Assembly: GCF_030063335.1 (NCBI RefSeq)
Contig: NZ_JASISW010000009.1
Location: forward strand, 167,515 to 231,514
Length of the DNA stretch: 64,000 nt
From: Rhodococcus sp. G-MC3
GTDB taxonomy: Bacteria; Actinomycetota; Actinomycetes; Mycobacteriales; Mycobacteriaceae
Reading direction: 5' to 3'
Below, one piece after another: positions 1 to 8,344 of the stretch. Below the pieces are notes generated by a model. That model saw only the letters and a program-made list of their open reading frames with translations, ran no database searches and was not told the origin of the DNA. Position numbers and translations under genes: made by a program. Each line of letters starts with the position of its first letter. Positions within the stretch are counted from its first letter, which is position 1.

Positions 1-75
1 CTCCCGCCCGAGGCATTGTTCGAGAATCCGACCCTGGATGCGGTCGCCCAGTACTTGTACGAGCATTCGAGCTGA
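1..75 (+). CDS. C-terminus of an acyl carrier protein or PKS carrier domain (5' partial)
   Basis: The window opens inside a reading frame that ends with TGA at 73-75. Its last 24 residues read like the final helix of a phosphopantetheine carrier domain (LFENPTLDAVAQYL, compare the usual LFxxPTVxxLAxxL). The methyltransferase gene starts one base after the stop, so this carrier belongs to the same operon. A FAAL four genes downstream fits acyl loading onto this carrier. Whether it is a free-standing ACP or the end of a large PKS cannot be told from the 75 visible bases. Confidence 0.7.
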   Translation, partial: LPPEALFENPTLDAVAQYLYEHSS

Positions 76-76
76 C

Positions 77-931
77 ATGCAGACCGCGGAAGCCATCAGG
101 TATCACTACGATGTCGGCAACGACTTCTACCGGCTCTGGCTCGACGGGTCATTGTCTTATTCGTGCGCTTTCCAAGAGCCCGGTGACTCGCTCGAGCAGG
201 CCCAAGACCGCAAACTGCGATGGCATCTCGACGCCGTCGATGCAGACGAGGCGCGCAGTCTCTTGGACATCGGATGCGGATGGGGCGGACTGCTCGAGCG
301 CGCATCACTTGGCCGCGGTGTCGATCGTTGCGTCGGTCTCACGCTGAGTGACGAACAGGCGCAACATGTTCGGAGCCGCGCAATTCCCGGAGTCGAGGTG
401 TTTACCAAGAACTGGAGGGACTACCAGCCACCGGAGCACGTCGACGCCATCGTCTCGATAGGCGCATTCGAGCACTTCGCCCGGCCCACCGATTCACCTA
501 CCGACAAGATTGCGATCTATCGCGAGTTTTTCACACGCTGCGCCGGATGGCTCACCGACGGTGGAGTCCTGTCGCTGCAGACCATCGCGTACGCCAACAT
601 GTCACCGTCGGACGCGAACGGCTTCATCGCCAACGACATATTTCCAGACGCCGATCTGCCGACTCTCGCCGAGATCGCGACGGCCACCGACGAAATCTTC
701 GAGATCGTCACATTACGCAACGACCGGGCCGACTACGCCTGGACCTGCGAGGAATGGGCAGCCAGACTTCGCGCTCAGCGGCCGCAGGCGGTCGACCTGG
801 TCGGCGATGATGTCGTGCAACGATACGAGCGGTATCTGAAGATGTCGGCACTCGGATTCAGAATGGGCAAGATCGGACTGCTGCGAATCGTGTTGCGTCC
901 ATACGTCGGCCATTTCGGAGGTCGACGATGA
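77..931 (+). CDS. Cyclopropane-fatty-acid-synthase-like SAM methyltransferase
   Basis: This 284-residue protein belongs to the cyclopropane/mycolic-acid methyltransferase family, which transfers a methyl(ene) group from S-adenosylmethionine to a lipid double bond. The visible signatures are the N-terminal HYDVGNDFYRLWLD block, the SAM-binding LDIGCGWGG loop near residue 78, GLTLSDEQ, and the family motif SIGAFEHF. ATG at 77 is chosen because it follows the upstream stop by one base; a longer in-frame start at 38 would overlap the carrier gene. The gene overlaps the P450 by ATGA. The context suggests that it modifies a carrier-bound or newly released acyl chain. The exact reaction (methylation or cyclopropanation) is not shown by the sequence. 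Confidence 0.85.
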   Translation: MQTAEAIRYHYDVGNDFYRLWLDGSLSYSCAFQEPGDSLEQAQDRKLRWHLDAVDADEARSLLDIGCGWGGLLERASLGRGVDRCVGLTLSDEQAQHVRSRAIPGVEVFTKNWRDYQPPEHVDAIVSIGAFEHFARPTDSPTDKIAIYREFFTRCAGWLTDGGVLSLQTIAYANMSPSDANGFIANDIFPDADLPTLAEIATATDEIFEIVTLRNDRADYAWTCEEWAARLRAQRPQAVDLVGDDVVQRYERYLKMSALGFRMGKIGLLRIVLRPYVGHFGGRR

Positions 932-2169
932 CACTCACCGGCCGAGCAGACACCGCCCCGGCCCATGTCCGATTCAACCCATTCGCCTCGGCCTTTCGAA
1001 GGAATCCATACCCCGACTACGAGCGGCTGCGCACACTCTCTCCGGTGCACAGAACGCTCGGGATGTGGGTGCTCACCCGGCACTCCGACGTTCGACACGT
1101 ATTGCGCGACAGCATGTTCAGCGCGGCGTTGATCCCCGAGCTGGTCTCGGCGCACACGGCTCGGTACGGACGGGAAGACCCCGTTGCCGTCCGTCGAACA
1201 GGCACCACATCACTGGTTTTCACTGACGATCCCGAACACGCAAGGTTGCGTGGCTTGGCGAATCAGATCTTCTCGACCCGCGCCATTTCCTCGTTGCACG
1301 AGCACGTACGCGTCACCGCGGAGACTCTGCTTCGGAATGCAGTGCACACCTGTGCATCCGTCGACGTGATCGCGGACTACGCAGCGCACCTTCCCATCAC
1401 GGTGATCTGTGAATGGATGAACCTACCCGCCTCGATGCGGCCGGATATCGGTCGCTGGACGCACGACATACGCTTCCTACTCGAGCCGACATTGATGACG
1501 GCGGCCGACCTCGACCGCGTCCACGCCGTCGTCGACGCGTTCACGGTGGCCTTGCAGCACGTGATCGACGCGCGCCGAGACCACCCCGGCACAGATTTGA
1601 TCAGCCGAATGCTCACTGCAACCACTGCTTCCGACGAGTTGAGTGTCGACGAGATCGTCGTGCTGTGCATCATGTGTTTCGTCGCGGGCAACGAGACGAC
1701 GACCGCGCTCATCGGAAATACATCGCTGGCGCTGCTGTCGCGTCCCGACCTGGTGACAGCACTACGCACCGGTACGCTGCCCGTACGCGCCCTGATCGAC
1801 GAATCAGTACGCTACGAGAGTCCGCTGCAAATGACCAAGCGCGTCGCGACAGCCGACACCGAGATCGACGGACACGTCGTGCACGCAGGAGATCAACTGC
1901 TCCTCTGCCTTGGTGCCGCAAATCGTGACCCCGACGTGTTCGACCGGCCCGACGATTTCGATCCCGCCCGCACGGGCGCGAAGCACGTCGGCTTCGGACA
2001 TGGGATGCATCGATGCCTCGGTGCGCTTCTCGCGCACATGCAGGCCGAGATCGCCGTCGAGACGCTCTTCACGCAGTACGATCCGCGAAGGATCGACGCG
2101 GCCGCACTGCAGTGGCAGACCCGGAGCTCCATCGTGCGCGGACTTGCCCACTTGCCGGTGACGCTGTGA
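928..2169 (+). CDS. Cytochrome P450
   Basis: A 413-residue soluble bacterial P450 that would oxidise its substrate with electrons from a ferredoxin/reductase pair. Diagnostic motifs are all present: the I-helix oxygen-binding AGNETTT starting at residue 253, ExxR as ESVR at 292-295, and the heme loop FGHGMHRCLG with Cys363 as thiolate ligand. It starts in the ATGA overlap with the methyltransferase and ends in a GTGA overlap with the thioesterase, so translation is coupled. Acyl-processing neighbours suggest hydroxylation or desaturation of a lipid or polyketide chain. No ferredoxin gene is seen, but a convergent reductase with its own 2Fe-2S domain lies 2.3 kb downstream. Confidence 0.93.
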   Translation: MTLTGRADTAPAHVRFNPFASAFRRNPYPDYERLRTLSPVHRTLGMWVLTRHSDVRHVLRDSMFSAALIPELVSAHTARYGREDPVAVRRTGTTSLVFTDDPEHARLRGLANQIFSTRAISSLHEHVRVTAETLLRNAVHTCASVDVIADYAAHLPITVICEWMNLPASMRPDIGRWTHDIRFLLEPTLMTAADLDRVHAVVDAFTVALQHVIDARRDHPGTDLISRMLTATTASDELSVDEIVVLCIMCFVAGNETTTALIGNTSLALLSRPDLVTALRTGTLPVRALIDESVRYESPLQMTKRVATADTEIDGHVVHAGDQLLLCLGAANRDPDVFDRPDDFDPARTGAKHVGFGHGMHRCLGALLAHMQAEIAVETLFTQYDPRRIDAAALQWQTRSSIVRGLAHLPVTL

Positions 2170-2903
2170 GTTCACGGCAGTGGTTCGCTCCTGCGGCCGT
2201 CATCGATGGCGTAACGACGACGACAGCAGTGCCCCTCCTGCTCGTCCCCCATGCCGGAGCAGGAGCGTCGTCGTTTGCACGGTGGACGTTCCCGGCGTGG
2301 CTCACAGCGCATTCCGTCCAACTCCCAGGACGAGAAGGCGCCGCAGCAGAACCACTACTGCGCGAGATCCACTCGATCGTGGCCGAGCTCGCGGCGCAGG
2401 TCGAACGTTCACTGGACAATCCCGTTGCCCTGTACGGCCACAGCATGGGAGCCCTTGTCGCATTCGAGTTGGCTCGGGCACTGACCGACACCGGCAGTCC
2501 GCCGCGCCATCTGTTCGTCTCGGGCCGGCGCGCACCGCATCTGCCGGCGAGCAGGCGGACTGTCCACCGACTGCCGGAAACTCAGTTCGTCGACGCCCTG
2601 GAGGAAATGGGCGGAACACCGCGCGCCACGCAGCGCAGCGCGTCGTTGCTGCGCTACACCGTCAAGGTCAGTCGGGCGGATCTCGAGGTGTGCGAGACAT
2701 ATTCGTATCGGACCCACGGCGGGCTCCCATGTCCGATCACGGGCTTCCACGCTCAGAACGATCCCGTTGTCGACCCCGACGAGATCACCGCCTGGAGTCG
2801 CCATACGAATGCTGCCTTCGCTACCCACTCGTTCACGGGAGGGCACTTCTTCCACCAGAATCATCGCAACGCGATCGCTGCGATCATCGGTGCGGCTCTG
2901 TGA
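2166..2903 (+). CDS. Type II thioesterase (alpha/beta hydrolase)
   Basis: A 245-residue GrsT/RifR-type thioesterase that would clear mis-primed or stalled acyl groups from carrier proteins, or release the product. The nucleophile elbow YGHSMGA places Ser93, and GGHFF near the end supplies the catalytic His227. The family hallmark FVSGRRAPH is also present. The GTG start at 2166 is chosen because it lies in the GTGA overlap with the P450 stop, and a longer frame would run through the P450 gene. It ends in another GTGA overlap with the FAAL. Such proteins almost always accompany PKS or NRPS systems, which supports the carrier domain inferred at the left edge. Confidence 0.88.
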   Translation: MSSRQWFAPAAVIDGVTTTTAVPLLLVPHAGAGASSFARWTFPAWLTAHSVQLPGREGAAAEPLLREIHSIVAELAAQVERSLDNPVALYGHSMGALVAFELARALTDTGSPPRHLFVSGRRAPHLPASRRTVHRLPETQFVDALEEMGGTPRATQRSASLLRYTVKVSRADLEVCETYSYRTHGGLPCPITGFHAQNDPVVDPDEITAWSRHTNAAFATHSFTGGHFFHQNHRNAIAAIIGAAL

Positions 2904-4519
2904 CCGCCCTGCTGACCGACATCTTGCAGTCGAGAGCGCACGACACCCCAGGCGCCCGGGCGTACGTGTTTCTCGACGCGGCCGGTGACGAAGACGAGAT
3001 CCTCACCTACGAACGACTGCACACGCGCGCAGTAGACGTTGCAAGTGCACTGCGCACCCAGTGCGGGCCAGGAGACCGAGCTCTGTTGCTGTTCGGACCC
3101 GGTCTCGACTTCATCGTCGCGTATTTCGGCTGTCTGTATGCGGGCGTGATCGCCGTTCCGGTGAACCCGCCTCGGCCGGGTAGACCGCACGATGGCATCC
3201 ACAACGTCGTACTGGACTGCGCGCCGTCGGTCGTCTTGTCCGACGCGCCCACGCGATCCGCTACCGAAGATGAATTGGTCGCGGTGACAGGCGGGCTCGT
3301 GTGGATGACAGTCGACGAGACGTCGGAAGGCGACCACGTGGAATTCGCCCCACCGGGGCAGGAATCGATTGCGTTCCTGCAATACACGTCCGGATCCACG
3401 TCACGTCCGAAAGGAGTTTGCGTCACCCACCGCAATCTCGTCGCCAACCAGCGCATGATTGCGGCCGCGTTCGGGCACGATCGATACTCCACGTTCGTCG
3501 GGTGGGCGCCGCTCTTCCACGATCAGGGCCTGATCGGTAACGTTCTCCAACCGCTGTACCTCGGCACCACCAGCATCTTGATGTCGCCGTGGACGTTCAT
3601 CCGCAGGCCACTGCTGTGGCCTCTCACAGTGTCGAAGTATCGGGCTCACACGAGCGGAGGACCCAACTTCGCGTTCGACGCATGTGTGACACACGCCGAA
3701 CGGACCCCGATACCGGCCGACCTCGACCTCGTCTCGTGGCAGGTGGCCTTCAACGGCGCAGAACCGATCCGCGCAGCCACGATCGAGCGCTTCGTCTCTA
3801 CGTTCTCGCCCTTCGGTTTTCGCCCGTCGGCGATGTACCCGTGCTACGGGTTGGCCGAAGCGACGTTGTTCGTGGCAGGGAGCGTAAAGGGCCGCGGCCC
3901 CCGAACCATGCATGTCGACGCCGACGAACTCACTCGCGGACGGTTGACCCCCGCGACCGGCACCCGATCGCACACGGTCGTCGGGTCGGGCGTGCCCGCC
4001 ACCGATGGATTCGTTCGAATAGCGGATCCGAACTCAGCCGACTCGCTCGCGAACAGCATGATCGGCGAGATACGTGTTTCCGGTCCTCACGTGAGCCCCG
4101 GTTACTGGGGCCGTAGCGAGATCGTCAAAGAACTGCGTACCGGCGATCTCGGCGCGGTCGTCGAGGGTGAACTGTTCGTGGTCGGCCGCATCAAAGACGT
4201 CATCATCGTCCGGGGGAAGAACTACTACCCGCACGACATCGAGAACACCGTGCAAATCCACCTCAAGGCGCCGAAGTCCCTGACCTGCGCGGCATTCGCG
4301 ATTGCCGACTCCCACGGAATCGACACGTTGGTGATCGTTGCGGAGACGCCTGCAGATCATGACGTGAATCCGTCCGCGGTGCGGGAGGCGGTGACTCGCG
4401 AGCACGGTCTCACGGTGGGTGAGCTGGTGACAACGGACAAGCGACTGCAGAAGACCAGCAGCGGCAAGTTGATGCGAGCCAACGCCAAGGCCCGCTACCT
4501 GCGGGGCGAGTTCGTCTAG
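2900..4519 (+). CDS. Fatty-acyl-AMP ligase (FAAL, FadD32/FadD28-like)
   Basis: A 539-residue adenylating enzyme that activates a fatty acid as acyl-AMP for transfer to a carrier protein. Seen are the P-loop YTSGSTSRPKG (about residues 162-172), RTGDLG, and the C-terminal block GRIKDVIIVRGKNYYPHDIE, where the NYYPHDIE form is typical of FAALs rather than acyl-CoA ligases. The C-terminus has the lysine motif TSSGKLMR. The GTG start lies in a GTGA overlap with the thioesterase; the longer in-frame extension is a shadow of that gene. It ends the operon and converges on the reductase gene, the two stop codons sharing one CTAG. It likely loads the carrier whose end is seen at 1-75. Confidence 0.88.
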   Translation: MTALLTDILQSRAHDTPGARAYVFLDAAGDEDEILTYERLHTRAVDVASALRTQCGPGDRALLLFGPGLDFIVAYFGCLYAGVIAVPVNPPRPGRPHDGIHNVVLDCAPSVVLSDAPTRSATEDELVAVTGGLVWMTVDETSEGDHVEFAPPGQESIAFLQYTSGSTSRPKGVCVTHRNLVANQRMIAAAFGHDRYSTFVGWAPLFHDQGLIGNVLQPLYLGTTSILMSPWTFIRRPLLWPLTVSKYRAHTSGGPNFAFDACVTHAERTPIPADLDLVSWQVAFNGAEPIRAATIERFVSTFSPFGFRPSAMYPCYGLAEATLFVAGSVKGRGPRTMHVDADELTRGRLTPATGTRSHTVVGSGVPATDGFVRIADPNSADSLANSMIGEIRVSGPHVSPGYWGRSEIVKELRTGDLGAVVEGELFVVGRIKDVIIVRGKNYYPHDIENTVQIHLKAPKSLTCAAFAIADSHGIDTLVIVAETPADHDVNPSAVREAVTREHGLTVGELVTTDKRLQKTSSGKLMRANAKARYLRGEFV

Positions 4520-5457
4520 AGATCCAGCTCGAGGACCGGTGACACAGCGGCCCTCGAGACGCACACCATCATCGATTCGCTCCGCTCACGTTCGTCGTCG
4601 CTCAGAACGGAGTCGCGGTGAATCGGGCTCCCGCTCAGCACCTTCGTCTCGCAACTCGAGCAGGTCCCTTCTCGGCAGGAGGTAACTACCGAGACGCCTG
4701 CGCGTTCGAGTGCGTCCACCAGCGCCTGGTCCGGGCCGACTCGGATGGTCTCGCCCGTGCTGACGATACGTACATCGAATGCTGAGTCCGGCTCCTCGAC
4801 GACGATGGGACGCGGTGCGAACCGTTCCACGTGCAGGGCACCCATACCGTGTTGTTCTGCCGCCGCGAGCAACGGCTCCGGTCCGCAGCAGTAGACGCCG
4901 GTCTCGGCACCGGCGGTCCGAGCGATGTCGGCGAGCGGCAGCAGCCCTGCTTCGTCCTGCGGGAGTATCGCAACTTTGTCTCCGTGAGCGGCGAGTTCGT
5001 CGACGAACGCCATGGAGGCGCGGGTGCGCCCCCCGTAGTACAGCTGCCACGGCGCACCGGCGCACTCGGCGGCGGCGATCATCGGGAGTATCGGGGTGAT
5101 GCCGATCCCACCCGCTACGAACACGTACGCCGAAGCGTCGACGAGAGGAAAATTGTTGCGCGGCAACGAGACTTGAACGGTGCATCCGATCTGTGCACGG
5201 TCGTGGAGGTAGGCCGACCCACCGCGCCCGTTCGGCTCGCGCAGCACCCCGACGCGCCACCGAGTCCTCTCCGTTGTCGAGCCACACAGGGAGTACTGCC
5301 GGACGTCATCACCGCTGACAGCGATGTCCACGTGCGCGCCTGCATTCCACCCGGGCAGGTCACCGTCGTCGGGTAACGCGAGTTCGAGTGCGATCACGTC
5401 CGCAGCGACATCCGAACGTCCGACGACGACCACTGTGAACATACCGGCTTCCAACAC
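4516..5457 (-). CDS. Phthalate-dioxygenase-reductase-type ferredoxin reductase
   Basis: A 313-residue electron-transfer flavoprotein: N-terminal FMN-binding barrel (RQYSL), NAD-binding domain (GGIGITP, CCGPEP), and a C-terminal plant-type 2Fe-2S domain with Cys261, Cys266, Cys269 and Cys299 (CREGTCSSC and MMVC). It carries electrons from NAD(P)H to an oxygenase. The GTG at 5457 is chosen because AAGGAG lies five bases upstream; a TTG three bases later and an ATG at 5442 are alternatives. It converges on the FAAL with a four-base overlap. The nearby P450 could be its partner, although members of this family usually serve Rieske oxygenases, so that pairing is inference. Confidence 0.88.
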   Translation of the reverse strand: MLEAGMFTVVVVGRSDVAADVIALELALPDDGDLPGWNAGAHVDIAVSGDDVRQYSLCGSTTERTRWRVGVLREPNGRGGSAYLHDRAQIGCTVQVSLPRNNFPLVDASAYVFVAGGIGITPILPMIAAAECAGAPWQLYYGGRTRASMAFVDELAAHGDKVAILPQDEAGLLPLADIARTAGAETGVYCCGPEPLLAAAEQHGMGALHVERFAPRPIVVEEPDSAFDVRIVSTGETIRVGPDQALVDALERAGVSVVTSCREGTCSSCETKVLSGSPIHRDSVLSDDERERSESMMVCVSRAAVSPVLELDL

Positions 5458-5605
5458 TCTTGCTCCTTCGGTCGTGGACGTCTCGCACACCCCAGGCTGG
5501 GCGAACACCGTGACCCTCGCACGCCGTGGGCCCCATCGATGTCGTGCGATCGGCGTCGCCTATCGCGGCCCCACTCGCACGACCCGCCGCCCGACACTTG
5601 ACGCT

Positions 5606-6811
5606 ATGACAACCGTCGAACGAGACATCGATCGCATCCAAAGATTCGATACCCCCGAGACAGTCGACCTGCTGGTCGCCAGGACCGCGGCCTTCGTGCA
5701 GGAACACGTTCTGCCCGTCGAGCGAGAGGTCATCGTCGAGGGCCGCATAGTCGACGACGAGATGCGTCTCGAATTACAGCGTAAGGCGAAAGACGCCGGT
5801 GTCTTCGGACCCCTGTCGGATACCGAGTACGGCGGCCTGCAGCTGTCCACGCGTGCGCAGGCCCGCGTCCTCGAAGCGTCGGGCGGGAGCCTATTGGGGC
5901 CGTTGTCAGTCAATGCGTCGGCGCCCGACGACGGCAATATCCACTTGTTGAAGCACGCCGGCACACCAGATCAGCACGCACGCTATTTGGCCCCTCTGGC
6001 GTCCGGAGACGTCCGCTCGTCTATCGCGATGACCGAACCCGCCCCCGGGACCGGCTCTGATCCGTCCATGTTGCGGACCACGGCGCGCCGCTCCGACTCG
6101 GGCTGGGTGATCGACGGTGCCAAACACTTCACCACGGGAGCCGACGGGGCGACCTTCACCATCGTCATGGCAGTCACCCCGAACGGTCCCACGATGTTCA
6201 TGGTCGACCAGAACAACCCGGGTCTGCACGTCGGACGGCGCATGCCGACGCTCGACCACAGCATTCCGGGTGGGCACTGCGAGATGCAGTTCACCGAATG
6301 CGAGGTCCCCGCCGACGCCGTGCTCGGCGAAGAGGGGAAAGGCATGCTCTACGCCGGGGTCCGGCTCGCACCGTCCCGCTTGGTCTTTTGCATGAACTGG
6401 CTCGGCCTGGCCGTGCGTGCCCACCAAATGGCCGCCCGCCACATCGTCGGTCGCTCATCGTTCGGCATCCCCATCGCCGACCACGGAATGGCACAGGCCC
6501 ATGTCGCCGACAGCGAGATCGACATAGAAGCGTCACGCGGTCTAATCCGCCGAGCTGCGGAGATCATCGACACCGAGGGTGCCGATTCCTCCAGCGCCCG
6601 CCACAGCGCCTCCATCGCAAAGACTTTCGTCTCGGAGGCAGTGTGGCGAATTCTCGATCGGTCGGTCCAGCTCCACGGGGGCCTCGGTGTCTGCGAGGAC
6701 CACCTCGTCGCCCGGTTCCTCGTCGAGGCACGCGCGTTCCGCATCTACGAGGGCCCGTCGGAGGTCCTGCGGTGGTCCATAGCCCGCCGAGTGCTGCGTC
6801 CCTTCCGCTGA
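5606..6811 (+). CDS. Acyl-CoA dehydrogenase
   Basis: A 401-residue flavoenzyme of the acyl-CoA dehydrogenase family, introducing an alpha-beta double bond into an acyl thioester. Seen are the FAD/substrate block AMTEPAPGTGSD (about residue 145), QLHGGLGVCEDHLVARF and the C-terminal IYEGPSEVLRWS motif. ATG at 5606 is chosen because the fold begins a few residues later (TVDLLVARTAAFVQEHV); earlier in-frame starts run into the divergent reductase gene. The ribosome site is weak. The first gene of a three-gene plus-strand run with the hotdog thioesterase and alpha/beta hydrolase, it shares a 148-base divergent promoter region with the reductase. Confidence 0.9.
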   Translation: MTTVERDIDRIQRFDTPETVDLLVARTAAFVQEHVLPVEREVIVEGRIVDDEMRLELQRKAKDAGVFGPLSDTEYGGLQLSTRAQARVLEASGGSLLGPLSVNASAPDDGNIHLLKHAGTPDQHARYLAPLASGDVRSSIAMTEPAPGTGSDPSMLRTTARRSDSGWVIDGAKHFTTGADGATFTIVMAVTPNGPTMFMVDQNNPGLHVGRRMPTLDHSIPGGHCEMQFTECEVPADAVLGEEGKGMLYAGVRLAPSRLVFCMNWLGLAVRAHQMAARHIVGRSSFGIPIADHGMAQAHVADSEIDIEASRGLIRRAAEIIDTEGADSSSARHSASIAKTFVSEAVWRILDRSVQLHGGLGVCEDHLVARFLVEARAFRIYEGPSEVLRWSIARRVLRPFR

Positions 6812-6846
6812 CCCACGTCTTCACACACAACAGAACGGAGCTCATC

Positions 6847-7395
6847 GTGTCCACTTCGACTTCCACGTCCGCCACAGGCCATCGGGTCGGACTTTTCGCT
6901 GCAGCGTTCGGTGACATCGACGGCGGTGCACCCGATTACGAGCACCTTCGATCGGTGTCCAACTCCCTCGTGCCGTTCGGAAAACACGTAGGGACCATTG
7001 TCACCGAGATCGGTCCCGATCGAGCCGTCGTCGAGATTCCGCGCGAACCTCACGTGGTCAACCACATGAACACCGTCCACGCGGGCGCGCTGTTCACCGC
7101 AGCAGATATCGCTGGAGCTGCAGCGTTCGTCGGTGCCGCCGCAACGAGGCTGTACGTCGTCGAGAGTCTCGTCGTGCGCTCGGCGAGCTCGACGTATCGC
7201 AAGCCCGCCTCGGGAAATATCCGTGCGATCGCAACCGTTGACGAGCGGGAGATGCGAGCCATTCTCGCCGCCGAGTCCGACGCACGCTTCGAGCTCACCG
7301 GCAAAGCGCTGATGGTGAACGACGACGACGTCACCGTCGCCAAGTTCACCTTCGACTACGTGTGCGACGTCGTCGTCTCCGACGGGCAGGTCTAA
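6847..7395 (+). CDS. Hotdog-fold thioesterase (PaaI/DUF4442-like)
   Basis: A 182-residue single-hotdog protein. The segment NHMNTVHAGALFTAADIAGA (about residues 75-94) matches the PaaI/YiiD_C helix pattern, in which the acyl thioester binds next to the HAGALF turn. GTG at 6847 is used because GGAG lies seven bases upstream. It follows the acyl-CoA dehydrogenase by 35 bases and precedes the hydrolase by three, so it is co-transcribed. It probably hydrolyses an acyl-CoA made by its neighbours; the substrate is unknown. The first 12 residues are low-complexity Ser/Thr. Confidence 0.75.
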   Translation: MSTSTSTSATGHRVGLFAAAFGDIDGGAPDYEHLRSVSNSLVPFGKHVGTIVTEIGPDRAVVEIPREPHVVNHMNTVHAGALFTAADIAGAAAFVGAAATRLYVVESLVVRSASSTYRKPASGNIRAIATVDEREMRAILAAESDARFELTGKALMVNDDDVTVAKFTFDYVCDVVVSDGQV

Positions 7396-7398
7396 CCG

Positions 7399-8340
7399 AT
7401 GTCCACAACCTCGGGAACACCGAGCGGCCCCCAGGCTGCCGAGAAGGAGACGCCAGCCCGGCGCCCCTCCGAATACTCATTGCTCGAATCTCTGCCCGTC
7501 GAGGTCGCGGGCGGAATCACGTTCACGGTTCGATCGGTGCCGGCGGCAGACCCGTCGGCTCCGGTGGTTCTCATCCTCCCGGCCATGGTCATGAAGGCCA
7601 AGCACTACATGCACCTCGCCAAAGCCCTGAATGCACAGGGAGTGTCGGTCGCCCTGTGCGATCTTCGCGGACAAGGCGAAAGCACACCCGCACTGCTGGA
7701 TCAGCCGAACTTCGGCTACCGCGAGATGATCGAGATCGATCTCCCCGCCGTGACCGCCGCAGTGCGAGAGCGTTTCCCCGACAGTGAGCTTCACCTGTTC
7801 GGTCACAGCCTCGGGGGTCAGCTCTCGTTGCTCTACGCGGCGGCAAACCCGGGCGCGGTCGAGAGTGTCACGGTGATCGGCACCGGGACGGTCTACTGGC
7901 GCGCCTTCGGTATCCGACGGTGGTTTGAGGCGCTGCGCGACATCCAGTGGATCGGCTTGGTCGCACGGGTCAAAGGACACTGGCCGGGCGGTGTCCTGAT
8001 TCCGGGGGCCATGGCCGGGCGCGTCATGGTCGATTGGTCGCGGCACTCCCTGACCAGTCACTACCGACCCACCGGAACGTCCCGTGATTACGACCGCTTG
8101 CTTGCGGAGATGACGACTCGGGTCCTGGCCATCTCGCTCGCCGACGACCATCTGGGTCCCAAATCGAATGTCGACTTCCTGGAATCGAAGATGAAGGCGG
8201 CCGCGGTGTCCCGCTGGCACATCGACGGTGATTCCCCGGTCACCCACCGCGATCACTTCGAGTGGGTCAAGGATTCACCGGTGATCGCTCGGGTCGCGAC
8301 CGACTGGATTCGGACGGGTGTCGCGACCCCCGCTTCCTGA
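7399..8340 (+). CDS. Alpha/beta hydrolase (serine aminopeptidase S33-like)
   Basis: A 313-residue alpha/beta hydrolase. The nucleophile elbow FGHSLGGQ places Ser137, and the preceding strand carries the oxyanion-type LPAMVMKAKHY loop followed by LCDLRGQGES. The acid and His are expected in SLADDHLGP and VTHRDHF near the C-terminus. It starts three bases after the thioesterase stop, so it belongs to the same operon. It resembles carboxylesterase or lysophospholipase-like hydrolases of the S33 clan, but the substrate is not indicated. It converges on the exporter gene, with only four bases between stops. Confidence 0.8.
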   Translation: MSTTSGTPSGPQAAEKETPARRPSEYSLLESLPVEVAGGITFTVRSVPAADPSAPVVLILPAMVMKAKHYMHLAKALNAQGVSVALCDLRGQGESTPALLDQPNFGYREMIEIDLPAVTAAVRERFPDSELHLFGHSLGGQLSLLYAAANPGAVESVTVIGTGTVYWRAFGIRRWFEALRDIQWIGLVARVKGHWPGGVLIPGAMAGRVMVDWSRHSLTSHYRPTGTSRDYDRLLAEMTTRVLAISLADDHLGPKSNVDFLESKMKAAAVSRWHIDGDSPVTHRDHFEWVKDSPVIARVATDWIRTGVATPAS

Positions 8341-8344
8341 TCTC

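Noticed and set aside
2180..2899. A 240-codon N-terminal extension of the FAAL
   Set aside because: The extension is the out-of-frame reading of the thioesterase gene; the GTG at 2900 gives a normal FAAL length.
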